From: Streptomyces sp. SLBN-118
Lineage (GTDB): Bacteria; Actinomycetota; Actinomycetes; Streptomycetales; Streptomycetaceae
Assembly: GCF_006715635.1 (NCBI RefSeq)
Contig: NZ_VFNP01000002.1
Coordinates: forward strand, 124,001-188,000
DNA length: 64,000 bases
Reading direction: 5' to 3'
The position numbers were made by a program, and so were the translations under genes. Shown in pieces: positions 43,479 through 51,512 of this stretch; the stretch's first letter is position 1; each line of letters opens with the position of its first letter. Below the pieces are notes generated by a model. It searched no databases, was not told the origin of the DNA, and was given only the letters and a program-made list of their open reading frames with translations.

Positions 43479-43798
43479 AGTGGAACCTTCGCCTGGCGGC
43501 CGCCAACCGCGGCATCTGGAAGGCCAGCGAACTCCAACGGATGCTCGCCGAACGCGGCGTGGTGATCAGCGCGGGGAAGATGTCGGGCCTGTGGTCAGGC
43601 CAGCCGAACACCGTCAAGCTCGACGAGTTGGACGTCATCTGCGCGGTGCTCGCCTGCGGCGTCGAGGAACTGCTCCTGCCCGAGCCGGAGCGAGTGCCGG
43701 AGCCGACACCAGCAACCGACTCACAGGCCACTGCGGTGGGCCAGCCACGCGCCGTGGCCCCGCGTCCTCGCACCGGCCGGTCCCTGCCGCCACGATGA
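43475..43798 (+). CDS. Small HTH (XRE-like) protein of the recombinase cassette
   Basis: A 107-residue protein starting GTG in the integrase stop. Residues 1-70 are a Cro/C1-type HTH (WKASELQRMLAERGVVISAG, KMSGLWSGQPNTVKLDELDV, CGVEELL), followed by a Pro/Thr-rich tail. Overlaps the third gene by 4 bases. It may regulate the cassette or direct the recombinase to its site, like the small third protein in other multi-recombinase elements. Confidence 0.8.
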   Translation: MKWNLRLAAANRGIWKASELQRMLAERGVVISAGKMSGLWSGQPNTVKLDELDVICAVLACGVEELLLPEPERVPEPTPATDSQATAVGQPRAVAPRPRTGRSLPPR

Positions 43799-45090
43799 CC
43801 TGCGTGCACTGCGGCAAGCCGCTGCCCGAAGGATCGCGGCGGGACCGGGCGTACTGCGACAACAAGTGCCGGGGCCTGGGCTCCTACTACCGGCGCAAGG
43901 CGGGTGTGCCACCCCCACCGCGCTGGCAGCACCCCGCCCTCACCTCGGACAACCCTGTGCTGCGGTCGGCCGCAGCACATGCCAAGCAGCTCGGCGAGGC
44001 CAACGGATGGTCGCCGTCACTCGTGCGGTGCGCGATGGACGGCCTGACGGTGGTGCTGGGCGAATGCCCGCCCGGCAAGCCCGTGAAGCTCACCGAAGTC
44101 CGTGCGCGAATACCGCGACACGCCTCCAGCCTTCGGGTCGCCGAGGTCCTCACCGAACTGGAGCTGTTGGAAGACGACAGCGTGTTGGCGGTCCGCTCCT
44201 GGATCGAGAACCGCACCGCCGAGCTGCCCGCCGGGTTCGCCGGCGACGTTCGTGCCTGGCTGCTGGTCCTGCTCGACGGCGACAGCCGTGCCAAGCCCCG
44301 ATCTCGCACCTGCGCCTACGTCTACTTCGGCGGCGTCCGCCCCCTGCTGGAGAACTGGGCGACGACCCGTGGGCACCTGCGCGAGATCACCGTCACCGAC
44401 GTTATGGCCGGGCTGTCACCCCTGTGCGGATGGCAGCGGCGCAACGCCATCGCCGCACTGCGCTCACTGTTCCGCTTCGCCAAGAAGCGCGGCCTGATCT
44501 TCGCCAACCCCACCGCCCGCCTGAAAACCGAAGACATCCAGCGCAACTTGCTGCCGATGACCGACGCTGAGGTCCTCGCCGTCCAGCGGGTCGCCGTCAC
44601 ACCGGCGCAACGGCTGATCGTCGCCCTGGCCGCCGTCCACGCCGCCCGCGCTACGGCCATCCGACGCCTTAGCTTGGACGATCTTGACCTGCCCAACCGC
44701 CGGATCACCATCGCCGGACACGCCCAGCGGCTCGGCGACCTGCCTCATCAGACCCTGCTGGCCTGGCTCGCCCAGCGTCGCATCACCTGGCCGAAGACTC
44801 CCAACCGGCACGTATTGATCAACGCGAAGACAGCCCTGGGAACCGGGCCTGTCAGTGCCGAATACCTCAAGCGGCACCTGCTGCACCAGGGCGTCTACCT
44901 CGAACGCATCCGCGGCGACAGGGTCCTGCACGAAGCACTGACCGTCGGCGCCGACCCGCTGCACCTCGCCCTGGTCTTCAACCTGTCCCACACCGCCGCG
45001 AGCCGCTACGCGGCCATCGCCCAGAACCTGCTCGACGACCAGACGGGAGTCCACCGAGATGCGGTCGGAAGGGAGAGCGGGCGCTCTTGA
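43795..45090 (+). CDS. Zinc-finger recombinase-like protein, third gene of the cassette
   Basis: A 431-residue protein. The N-terminus CVHCGKPLPEGSRRDRAYCD with a following KCR forms a four-Cys zinc knuckle. The middle (YFGGVRPLLENWATTRGHLR, RRNAIAALRSLFRFAKKRGL) is an integrase core-binding-like domain. The end has ARATAIRRLSLDDLDL and FNLSHTAASRYAAIAQ, reminiscent of the Arg and Tyr regions of tyrosine recombinases, but HxxR is not in place. It is therefore a divergent, perhaps inactive, partner of the first gene. Confidence 0.75.
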   Translation: MTCVHCGKPLPEGSRRDRAYCDNKCRGLGSYYRRKAGVPPPPRWQHPALTSDNPVLRSAAAHAKQLGEANGWSPSLVRCAMDGLTVVLGECPPGKPVKLTEVRARIPRHASSLRVAEVLTELELLEDDSVLAVRSWIENRTAELPAGFAGDVRAWLLVLLDGDSRAKPRSRTCAYVYFGGVRPLLENWATTRGHLREITVTDVMAGLSPLCGWQRRNAIAALRSLFRFAKKRGLIFANPTARLKTEDIQRNLLPMTDAEVLAVQRVAVTPAQRLIVALAAVHAARATAIRRLSLDDLDLPNRRITIAGHAQRLGDLPHQTLLAWLAQRRITWPKTPNRHVLINAKTALGTGPVSAEYLKRHLLHQGVYLERIRGDRVLHEALTVGADPLHLALVFNLSHTAASRYAAIAQNLLDDQTGVHRDAVGRESGRS

Positions 45091-45224
45091 CGGTCCGCCC
45101 GTAAAGGGATCCGCGACCGAACGACGCTGGCAGAGCAGACAGAAAGGACCGACACGGCTGCTGTCGAGGAGCTGCCGTTAAACCAGTGGCGTCCCCGTGG
45201 ACGAACCTCATAGCTTGTGCACTC

Positions 45225-46052
45225 GTGACTGATGCTCCGAAGATGCGCCCGAATCCACACGACCTCGGCCGGGTGTTCAACGAGGTGCCGGAGCTCTACG
45301 ACCGGGTCCGGCCGGGATACCCCGACGAGCTGTTCGCGGACCTTGTCGCCGTCACCGGCACGGACGACAGGTCGTCGGTGCTGGAGGTGGGCTGCGGCAC
45401 CGGTCAGGCGACGCGCTCGCTGGCAGCACTCGGATGCTCAGTGACCGCCATCGAGCCGGGCGCAGACATGGCCGCACTCGCTCGCCAACGGATCGCATCC
45501 TTCCGCAACGTCGAAGTCGAGACGTCGACGTTCGAGGAGTGGGACGACCGCGGCCGACGCTTCGATGCTCTCGTGGCTGCGTCGTCGTGGCACTGGGTCG
45601 ACCCGTCGATCGGCTGGCAACGGGCGCACGACGTGCTCCATCCCGGAGGCTGGATGGCGCTGCTCGGCCACGTCGTTGTCCGCCGGCCGGGAGAGCCAGA
45701 GGTATACGCCGAGACCGCCGATCTCCACGAGCAGTTCTGCCCCGGGAACCCCGGCTGGGGTCATCCTCCCCTGGAGGACGACGTGCGCACCACCGACGAG
45801 GGCTGGGGCCTGGTCGACGATCCCGGAGGACTGTTCGGCCCAACGATCGTGCGCTGGTACCCGACCGTTCAATGGTTCAACGGAGACGGCTTTGCCGATC
45901 ACCTTCGCTCGTTGTCGCTGTATCGGAGGCTCGACCGCGACGTCCGTGAGCCCCTGCTCGACGCAGTAGCCGAGCGCATCCGCACGCGGATGGGCGACCG
46001 GGCATCACGCCGTTATCTGAGCGTCCTCCGTGTCGGACAGCGCGCCGAGTGA
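45225..46052 (+). CDS. Class I SAM-dependent methyltransferase
   Basis: A 275-residue methyltransferase (11 family). GRVFNEVPELYDRVRPGYPD, motif I VLEVGCGTGQATRSLA, AIEPGADMAALAR and SSWHWVDPSIGW are characteristic of small-molecule methyltransferases near the UbiE/Coq5 type. GTG 45225 is preferred; ATG 45243 or 45186 are alternatives. It sits inside the att-like repeats behind the recombinase genes with a 134-base gap, so it may be cargo of the element. Confidence 0.8.
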   Translation: MTDAPKMRPNPHDLGRVFNEVPELYDRVRPGYPDELFADLVAVTGTDDRSSVLEVGCGTGQATRSLAALGCSVTAIEPGADMAALARQRIASFRNVEVETSTFEEWDDRGRRFDALVAASSWHWVDPSIGWQRAHDVLHPGGWMALLGHVVVRRPGEPEVYAETADLHEQFCPGNPGWGHPPLEDDVRTTDEGWGLVDDPGGLFGPTIVRWYPTVQWFNGDGFADHLRSLSLYRRLDRDVREPLLDAVAERIRTRMGDRASRRYLSVLRVGQRAE

Positions 46053-46124
46053 GCCCAGTGGTGAAGGACCTGCCGATTCAGCGGCGACGGACCCACCGCA
46101 CTTTCATGCCTGCCTGCCGAAAAC

Positions 46125-46171
46125 GCCGTGGGTTCCCGGTGAAAGCACCTCAGTCGCACTGAACCCACGGC
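46125..46171. repeat. Right att-like repeat of the recombinase cassette
   Basis: Perfect 11-bp arms GCCGTGGGTTC and GAACCCACGGC around a 25-base core with GTGAAAGCACCTCAGTCGCA. It aligns with the left copy at 42163 (31 of 45 bases). The remaining bases of the 46053-46444 gap hold only the transposase scrap below. Confidence 0.5.
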
Positions 46172-46290
46172 GGACGTGCCGGTAAGAACCGTGTCACCAG
46201 CCGCAAACGACGGAATTCTCGCGCATGATCCCGCGCCGATCCGGCCGCTGACTGGCGCTTTCTGATCTTGCTCAGGAATCGGCGGCGCGC

Positions 46291-46359
46291 TCAAGCAGTC
46301 AGCGCATCACCGCTGTTCAGAAGGCCAGCGTAGACCTCAGCCGGAGTGCGGTAGCCATG
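46291..46359 (-). pseudogene. Transposase C-terminal scrap (IS3-like)
   Basis: Reads HGYRTPAEVYAGLLNSGDAL before a TGA. GYRTPAEVY is the usual ending motif of IS3/IS481-type transposases. Only about 22 residues remain. Confidence 0.4.
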
Positions 46360-46444
46360 GGCCTATGCAACGAGGCGGAGTGGATTCGGGGCGGCACTCG
46401 AAAGTGGATGGACAGCCCACCACTATGGTGTAAATATATGCCGC

Positions 46445-47641
46445 ATGACGCATGATCATGCATGGACTCAAGAATCTGGCCCTCTGGCCTGGCCGATGAG
46501 CTTCCGTGCCTACACAGGGCACGGCGGACTGCGCGAGCACGGTGACGACATTTCAATCGTCGCGTCGGACCGGCCGGCCACCAGCGCCGCAATGTTCACC
46601 CAGAGCCTCTTCGCGGGTCCGGCCGTAGTCCTCAGTCGTGCACATGCCACGGCGCAGAACCTGCGTGCCGTGACGACGCTGGCGCAGAACGCGAACGTCG
46701 CCACCGGCCGTCAAGGCGAGGAGAACGCCGCCGAGGTCGTCCGCTGCGTCGCCGGGATTCTGGGCATCCCGCAGGACGAAGTACTCATCGGCTCCACCGG
46801 CGTCATCGGACGCCCGCTGCCGATGGGCACCATCCGTACGCACTTCGACGAGACTGCCAAGCGCGGCTACGCGGCGTTCATGGCCAAACCGCTGGATGTG
46901 GCCCGCGCGATGATGACCACCGACACCCGCCCGAAGACCGCCGTACGGACCGTCGGGCAGGCCCGCATCGTGGGCATCGCCAAGGGTGTCGGCATGCTGG
47001 AACCCAACATGGCCACGATGCTGGCCTACGTGTTCACCGACGCGGACCTGCCCCCGACCGACCTGGACAGAGCATTGCGCGGAGCGGTGAATCGCACGTT
47101 CAACTGCCTGAGCGTCGACACCGACACCTCCACCTCTGACACCGTGGCAGTCATAGCCAACGGCGCCGCAGGACCAGTCGGCCCGCGGCAATTCGCCGAA
47201 GCCCTCACCGACCTGTGCCTGGACCTCACCCAACAGCTCGCCAGTGACGGCGAAGGCGCGACCAAACTCCTGCGCGTCACCGTCGGCCAGGCCGGCGACT
47301 ACAAACAGGCCAATCGCATCGCCAAGAGCGTACTGAACTCCCCTCTGGTCAAGAGCGCCGTCCACGGCGCCGACCCCAACTGGGGCCGAGTACTGATGGC
47401 CATCGGCAAGAACACCAACGACACCGACATCGCGCCGGGCAACGTAACCGTGAGATTCGGCGACATCGAGGTGTACCCCGAAGAGCCCGAGGCCGACACC
47501 CTCGACAAACTCGCCGGCATCATGCGCCACGACGAGGTCGACATCGCCATCACGCTCGGCCTCGGGGAGGCCGAAGCCACGGTCTACGGCTGCGACCTCT
47601 CCGCCGACTACATCCGGATCAACGCGGACTACACGACATGA
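46445..47641 (+). CDS. ArgJ/OAT2-family glutamate N-acetyltransferase homologue (stand-alone)
   Basis: A 398-residue Ntn-type acetyltransferase. STGVIGRPLPM, GIAKGVGMLEPNMATMLAYV with the autocleavage/nucleophile Thr191, DTDTSTSDTVAVIANG and AVHGADPNWGRVLMAIGKNT match ornithine acetyltransferases, most closely the OAT2 type seen in clavam clusters rather than housekeeping ArgJ. It is expected to self-cleave into alpha and beta subunits before Thr191. No arg or clavam genes are adjacent. ATG 46445 taken; ATG 46496 is possible. The upstream region is AT-richer (TATGGTGTAAATATATGCCG). Confidence 0.85.
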   Translation: MTHDHAWTQESGPLAWPMSFRAYTGHGGLREHGDDISIVASDRPATSAAMFTQSLFAGPAVVLSRAHATAQNLRAVTTLAQNANVATGRQGEENAAEVVRCVAGILGIPQDEVLIGSTGVIGRPLPMGTIRTHFDETAKRGYAAFMAKPLDVARAMMTTDTRPKTAVRTVGQARIVGIAKGVGMLEPNMATMLAYVFTDADLPPTDLDRALRGAVNRTFNCLSVDTDTSTSDTVAVIANGAAGPVGPRQFAEALTDLCLDLTQQLASDGEGATKLLRVTVGQAGDYKQANRIAKSVLNSPLVKSAVHGADPNWGRVLMAIGKNTNDTDIAPGNVTVRFGDIEVYPEEPEADTLDKLAGIMRHDEVDIAITLGLGEAEATVYGCDLSADYIRINADYTT

Positions 47642-47779
47642 CCGGACTCGACCGCAAAACAAACCCCACACCGCTCTCGTGATCCCTCAGTGGCACCGGT
47701 CGGCTGCACGCAATCCCTCAACGGCCGGCTGACGGTGCGCACCGGCTGAAGCAAGTTGAACCGGTCGCGCGCTCCTTTG

Positions 47780-47865
47780 GGGACCATCCCCGCGGGTGCA
47801 GTGAGCAGTTGGCATTCGTGACCGGAACAGTTCATCGGGACCACCCTCGCGGGTGCGGCGATCAG
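47780..47865. CRISPR. Degenerate type I-E-like CRISPR remnant, two repeats and one spacer
   Basis: Two 29-base repeats at 47780-47808 (GGGACCATCCCCGCGGGTGC... ending GAGCAG) and 47837-47865 (GGGACCACCCTCGCGGGTGC... ending ATCAG), with a 28-base spacer. They resemble the Streptomyces type I-E repeat that begins GGGACCATCCCCGCG and ends GGGGAGCAG. The second copy has several changes. No cas genes are in the window. The rest of the 47642-47991 gap shows no gene. Confidence 0.6.
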
Positions 47866-47991
47866 GCACCGTCTGTTTGGCGAGTCCCCCGTTACATCTT
47901 TCGTGGCTCCGCAATGGGGCCTTCGGGGCACGATGCGCCGGGACGTAACCTTCTACGAACCTCGGCCCGTCCAGGCCGTCGCCCGGCCAAC

Positions 47992-48159
47992 CTAAGGGCT
48001 GTCCCGCAATACCCGCCGGGCGCGCGACGACAGCTACGGCACCTCGCTGCGTTGTCGAATCGCCCGAATACGCCCAGTATGAGGACGACTCTCCGCCTTG
48101 CGATGCACCGCATCTGACGCCGCGCGCTCATCCGCCGGGTATTGCGGGACAGCCCTTAG
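47992..48159 (-). mobile_element. MITE-like element, complete copy
   Basis: 168 bp bounded by inverted repeats of about 28 bp that start CTAAGGGCTGTCCCGCAAT at both ends (one mismatch). No coding capacity. The ends resemble those of IS5-type elements of Streptomyces, which could mobilise it in trans. The CTAA/TTAG edges may be a duplicated or palindromic target. Its right end overlaps the stop codon of the pseudogene at 48156. An inverted, truncated copy lies at 41810. Confidence 0.8.
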
Positions 48160-48591
48160 ACCATGGTCAGGAGGTGATCCGCGGGGCTGTAGTCGATCTT
48201 CCAGTCGGCATAGACCCGCGGAATCCGTCCTTGATGCACCGCAGGCCCACGGTCACCCAGCGGACCGATCCGTCGTCGCCGAGCGAGAACGCGACCGCTG
48301 ATTCGAACTCCTCGCTCCCGCACGGGCAGCCGGCCGCACCAGGCTCGTCGTCCTCCCAGGACTCCTCGTTCCAGTACTCCTCGCTGTCCGCGATGAACGC
48401 ACGCCGCCGCAGCCAGAACACTCCCGTTCCGCCCCGGATGCATTGACCAGCACGCAGAACACGCGGCCGCCGCAACCTCCGCAGACCGAAGGAGCGATCT
48501 TCACCGGGCGCCCATCCACGGCACCCCGGAGGAACACCGCTAGCTCCGCAGGGACACCCTCGCCAACCTGATCACCAGCATGCACGAGCAC
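48156..48591 (-). pseudogene. Streptomyces hypothetical protein, two frameshifts, cut by a MITE
   Basis: Pieces in order: VCGGCGGRVFCVLVNASGAE in one frame, FIADSEEYWNEESWED with CGSEEFESAVAFSLGDDGSV in a second (from about 48425), and PRVYADWKIDYSPADHLLTMV in a third (from about 48230). Together they match one family of short actinobacterial zinc-ribbon hypotheticals. The final TAA comes from the inverted-repeat element. It cannot give a normal product. Confidence 0.6.
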
Positions 48592-48625
48592 ATCGTTCCA
48601 GACGCCTCATCGACCACCTGACCGT

Positions 48626-48654
48626 GGGACCACCCGCGCGGGTGCGCGGAGCAG
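48626..48654. CRISPR. Isolated degenerate CRISPR repeat
   Basis: 29 bases starting GGGACCACCCGCGCGGGTGC and ending GGAGCAG, similar to the two repeats at 47780. It has no partner repeat within 61 bases. It is about 760 bases beyond the first remnant, on the other side of the MITE and the broken hypothetical gene. Confidence 0.5.
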
Positions 48655-48760
48655 GCTGCGGGACCTGCGACTTTAGCGCGGGCGCCGCCGTTCTGGAGTA
48701 CATCCAGTAATTCCGGCGAGATGCCGTAGTTGTGGATCACGCCCCACACGTATCGGCCGG

Positions 48761-49366
48761 TCAGCCATCGTTGCTCACCGCTGCGTCGAGGAGGGGGCCG
48801 AGTTCCCTGGTGACGGTCGTCAGAGCACGTACGTCCTGCTCTGCCCGGGACATGAGGATTGCGCCCTCCAGGGCGCTGATCATGAGCGTGGCGAGTGCGT
48901 CGGCCCGTTCCTCGGGCACGCCCATCTCGGCCAGTGCCCGTGCCACCGGCCCGGTCCAGGTGGCGAAGGCGACGGCGGCCGCCTCCCGCGTGGACACGGT
49001 GGACTCCGCACAGTCCACTGTCGCGGCGGCCACGGGGCAGCCGCCCGCGAAGCCGGCGCTCTCGTACTCGTCCGTCCACTGCCGCACCATCTCGCCGAAC
49101 AGCCCGCTGGGCGTCGGCTCGGGCAGCGCGGCGAGAAAGCGGGCGACACGGTTGCCCGCGTACCGGCCGGCCCAGCCCACGGCCTCGTTGACCAGCTGTT
49201 CCTTGCCGCCGGGGAAGTAGTGCTGAAGCGAACCCCGCGGGGCGGCGGCGTGCGCGGCGACCTCGCGCATGCCGGTGGAAGCCACTCCCTCGCGCCGGAT
49301 GAGTTGGGCAGCGCTGAAGACCATCCGCTCGCGCGGCCCTCGTTCGGACATCCTCGGTCTCCCCAT
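48761..49366 (-). CDS. TetR/AcrR-family regulator
   Basis: A 201-residue TetR protein. HTH: RMVFSAAQLIRREGVASTGM, REVAAHAAAPRGSLQHYFPG, followed by GKEQLVNEAV. The C-domain has GGCPVAAATVDCAES and TWTGPVARALAEMGVPEERA, as in regulators of the YxaF/LmrA type. It is divergent from the dehydrogenase gene at 49458, with two identical-design operators between them, so it most likely represses both. Confidence 0.85.
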   Translation of the reverse strand: MGRPRMSERGPRERMVFSAAQLIRREGVASTGMREVAAHAAAPRGSLQHYFPGGKEQLVNEAVGWAGRYAGNRVARFLAALPEPTPSGLFGEMVRQWTDEYESAGFAGGCPVAAATVDCAESTVSTREAAAVAFATWTGPVARALAEMGVPEERADALATLMISALEGAILMSRAEQDVRALTTVTRELGPLLDAAVSNDG

Positions 49367-49390
49367 TCGTCGAGCTCCCCGACACCCATC

Positions 49391-49436
49391 CTATGACTGT
49401 CGTCATAGAAATCGGCTACTATGACCGCTGTCATAG
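49391..49436. promoter_or_regulatory. Two tandem TetR operators
   Basis: CTATGACTGTCGTCATAG (49391-49408) and CTATGACCGCTGTCATAG (49419-49436), each with 7-bp arms CTATGAC/GTCATAG around four bases, 28 bases apart start to start. They lie between the divergent tetR and dehydrogenase genes. Confidence 0.8.
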
Positions 49437-49457
49437 TCGGCAGGGTGGTGGTGCGTC

Positions 49458-50423
49458 GTGTGCGTCGGTTTCGTCGGCCTCGGGGTCATGGGGCAGCCCA
49501 TGGCACTCAACCTCGCCCGTGCTGGGACACCCCTCGTCGTCTGGAACCGCACCCCTGCCCGGTGCGAGCCCCTGCGCGCCGCCGGAGCCGAGGTGTCCTC
49601 GAGCCCTGCCGAGGTCTTCGACCGTGCCGAGACAGTGATCCTCATGCTGGCCGACGAGGCCGCCATCGACACGGTGCTGGGGCGCGGCACTCCGGGTTTC
49701 GCGGCGCACGTCGCCGGTCGCACCGTCGTCCACATGGGCACGACCTCGGCCGAGTACTCGGGCAGCCTGCAAAACGACATCCACGCGGCGGGCGGCCGCT
49801 ATGTCGAGGCCCCGGTCTCCGGCTCCCGCGTGCCCGCCGAGCAGGGCGAACTGGTGGGGATGCTGGCGGGTGACGACGACGCCGTGGCGGCGGTACGACC
49901 CCTGTTCGCCTCCATGTGCAAGGAGACGTTCGACTGCGGGCCGGTCCCGGGCGCGCTGCTGATGAAGTTCTCGGTCAACCTGTTCCTGATCACGATGGTC
50001 ACCGGTCTGACCGAGGCGTATCACTTCGCCGACCGGCACGGCCTCGACCAACGCCTGCTCCGCGACGTCCTGGACGCCGGGCCGATGGCAAGCGCCGTCT
50101 CCCGGGTGAAGGGACCCAAGCTGCTGACCCGCGACTTCACCGTCCAGGCGGCCGCCGCAGACGTCCTGAAGAACAACCAGCTGATCGCGGAGGCCGCCCG
50201 CAAAGCCGACCTGACCTCCCCGCTCCTCGACATCTGCCACACCCTCTACGGCGAAACCGTCGAACAAGGCCACGGCGGCGAGGACATGGTGGCCGTACTG
50301 CACGCCCTGGAGACCCGCACCGACGGCAGCTCTGTACCCATCCGAGTCAACTTCCAAGAGCCGACCACCAGCCGTCCCACCGACACCAGACCGGCCTCAG
50401 GCCGATCTCACGCGTCTGCCTGA
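49458..50423 (+). CDS. NAD(P)-dependent beta-hydroxyacid dehydrogenase family protein
   Basis: A 321-residue 3-hydroxyisobutyrate-dehydrogenase-like protein. Rossmann motif [20 protein letters not shown], substrate motif [20 protein letters not shown] (DAPVSGG-type), and the catalytic Lys in [15 protein letters not shown]. It reduces or oxidises short hydroxy/keto acids, or imines in the related IRED branch. GTG 49458 is the start. Controlled by the tandem operators just upstream. Confidence 0.85.
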   Translation: MCVGFVGLGVMGQPMALNLARAGTPLVVWNRTPARCEPLRAAGAEVSSSPAEVFDRAETVILMLADEAAIDTVLGRGTPGFAAHVAGRTVVHMGTTSAEYSGSLQNDIHAAGGRYVEAPVSGSRVPAEQGELVGMLAGDDDAVAAVRPLFASMCKETFDCGPVPGALLMKFSVNLFLITMVTGLTEAYHFADRHGLDQRLLRDVLDAGPMASAVSRVKGPKLLTRDFTVQAAAADVLKNNQLIAEAARKADLTSPLLDICHTLYGETVEQGHGGEDMVAVLHALETRTDGSSVPIRVNFQEPTTSRPTDTRPASGRSHASA

Positions 50424-50736
50424 TTTGCCGAATCGAGCTGGCGCCGGTCGACGGGGCGCAGCAGCCGGCCGCTTCCAGGAGGTCGGCGACCAGTGCTGGC
50501 TGGGATCGGCGTAACGGGTGTGTCAGCACGGCTAGTTGACGCAGCTGGCGTCATTGAGCAGCCGACTGTTCCGGGTCCGCGGAATGCCGTTCCGCGCCAT
50601 AGGACGGTAAGCCGTCGGGGGCAACGTCGATACGGAGCCGTGATTGCCCCGATCCACCCCGACGGCCAGCATCTGTCCCTCCCGCAGGACACCGGTGCCC
50701 GCTGTATTTAGGTCCGCCTGCTTGCGTGCCAGCCGG
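50424..50736. other. Intergenic, possible mobile-element scrap
   Basis: A 313-base stretch. On the minus strand the frame LREGQMLAVGVDRGNHGSVS looks coding and may be a fragment of a mobile gene, but I cannot name the family. Convergent genes end at both sides. Confidence 0.35.
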
Positions 50737-51384
50737 TCAGTCGGGGGTGGCTGGGCGCGTGGCGGATTTCGTGAGCGTGTCGAGTTGGGTGGCGAGGTCG
50801 GGATGGGCGGGTGCCAGGTGGGGGCGGGCCGCGTTGAGGGGGTGAATGAGGGCGGCGGGGTCGTCGTGGGCGAGGGCCGCGTGGAGTTGGCTGAGCGGGA
50901 GACGAGCGGCGGCGGGGAGGTCGGGGAGGGCGGTGATCTGGCCGGCGATACGGCGCAGGTCGGCGGCGTTGTGGCGGGCCCAGGTGGCGGCGGTGCGGTC
51001 GGCGGCGCGGCGTTCGCGGGTGGCCTGGACCCTTTGTTCGCCGGTGGTTCCGGCGGGGCCGGGGCGGTTGCGCAGGTAGCGGCGTTCGGCGGCCTGGCGG
51101 CTGGCGACGCCGAGAGGGTGGGCGAGGTCCGCCCAGCTGGCACCTGCATGGCGGGCTGTTTCGATCAGGCCGGTTTCCCATCCGGCGAGCTGCTCGCGAA
51201 TCTGCCGCAGCAGGAGGAGGGTGGCCAGGGCCTGCTCTGGGCCTGCGTCGGGGGTGCCGGCAGTCTCGTGCTGGGCGGCGCGCAGGGCGCCGTCTATGGC
51301 TTCCAGGGCCGCCGCCGCGGCGAGAAGCGACGCCGGGCTGTGGTCCTCGGTAGGGGAAGAGACCGGCTGGTCGGCTGCTGCCAT
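50737..51384 (-). CDS. HSP18 transcriptional regulator-like protein
   Basis: A 215-residue helical protein of a type commonly found next to HSP20 genes in Streptomyces. The HTH is GASWADLAHPLGVASRQAAE, followed by RRYLRNRPG. The rest is Ala/Leu-rich helix. ATG 51384 has a GGAGG upstream (revcomp of CCTCC at 51390). It is divergent from HSP20 with two palindromes between them, so it probably represses both genes and releases them under heat or other stress. Confidence 0.75.
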   Translation of the reverse strand: MAAADQPVSSPTEDHSPASLLAAAAALEAIDGALRAAQHETAGTPDAGPEQALATLLLLRQIREQLAGWETGLIETARHAGASWADLAHPLGVASRQAAERRYLRNRPGPAGTTGEQRVQATRERRAADRTAATWARHNAADLRRIAGQITALPDLPAAARLPLSQLHAALAHDDPAALIHPLNAARPHLAPAHPDLATQLDTLTKSATRPATPD

Positions 51385-51402
51385 GGGCACCTCCTTGCAA
51401 AC

Positions 51403-51447
51403 TGTCACCCTTTGGACGACACCATGTTTGTCATCCATTGGATGACA
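51403..51447. promoter_or_regulatory. Two 19-bp palindromes between regulator and HSP20
   Basis: TGTCATCCATTGGATGACA (51429-51447, perfect around a central T) and the weaker TGTCACCCTTTGGACGACA (51403-51421). Same length and arms, 26 bases apart. Likely operators of the divergent regulator. Confidence 0.75.
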
Positions 51448-51512
51448 TGTTACAACGGTTTCAGTGAAGCGCATTGGCAGGTACTGCCCGAACCTTCTGG
51501 AGGTGTTTCGCG

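Noticed and set aside
50532..50736. Transposase-like frame LREGQMLAVGVDRGNHGSVS
   Set aside because: It looks coding but I cannot name a family or find ends, so it was not called as a mobile element.
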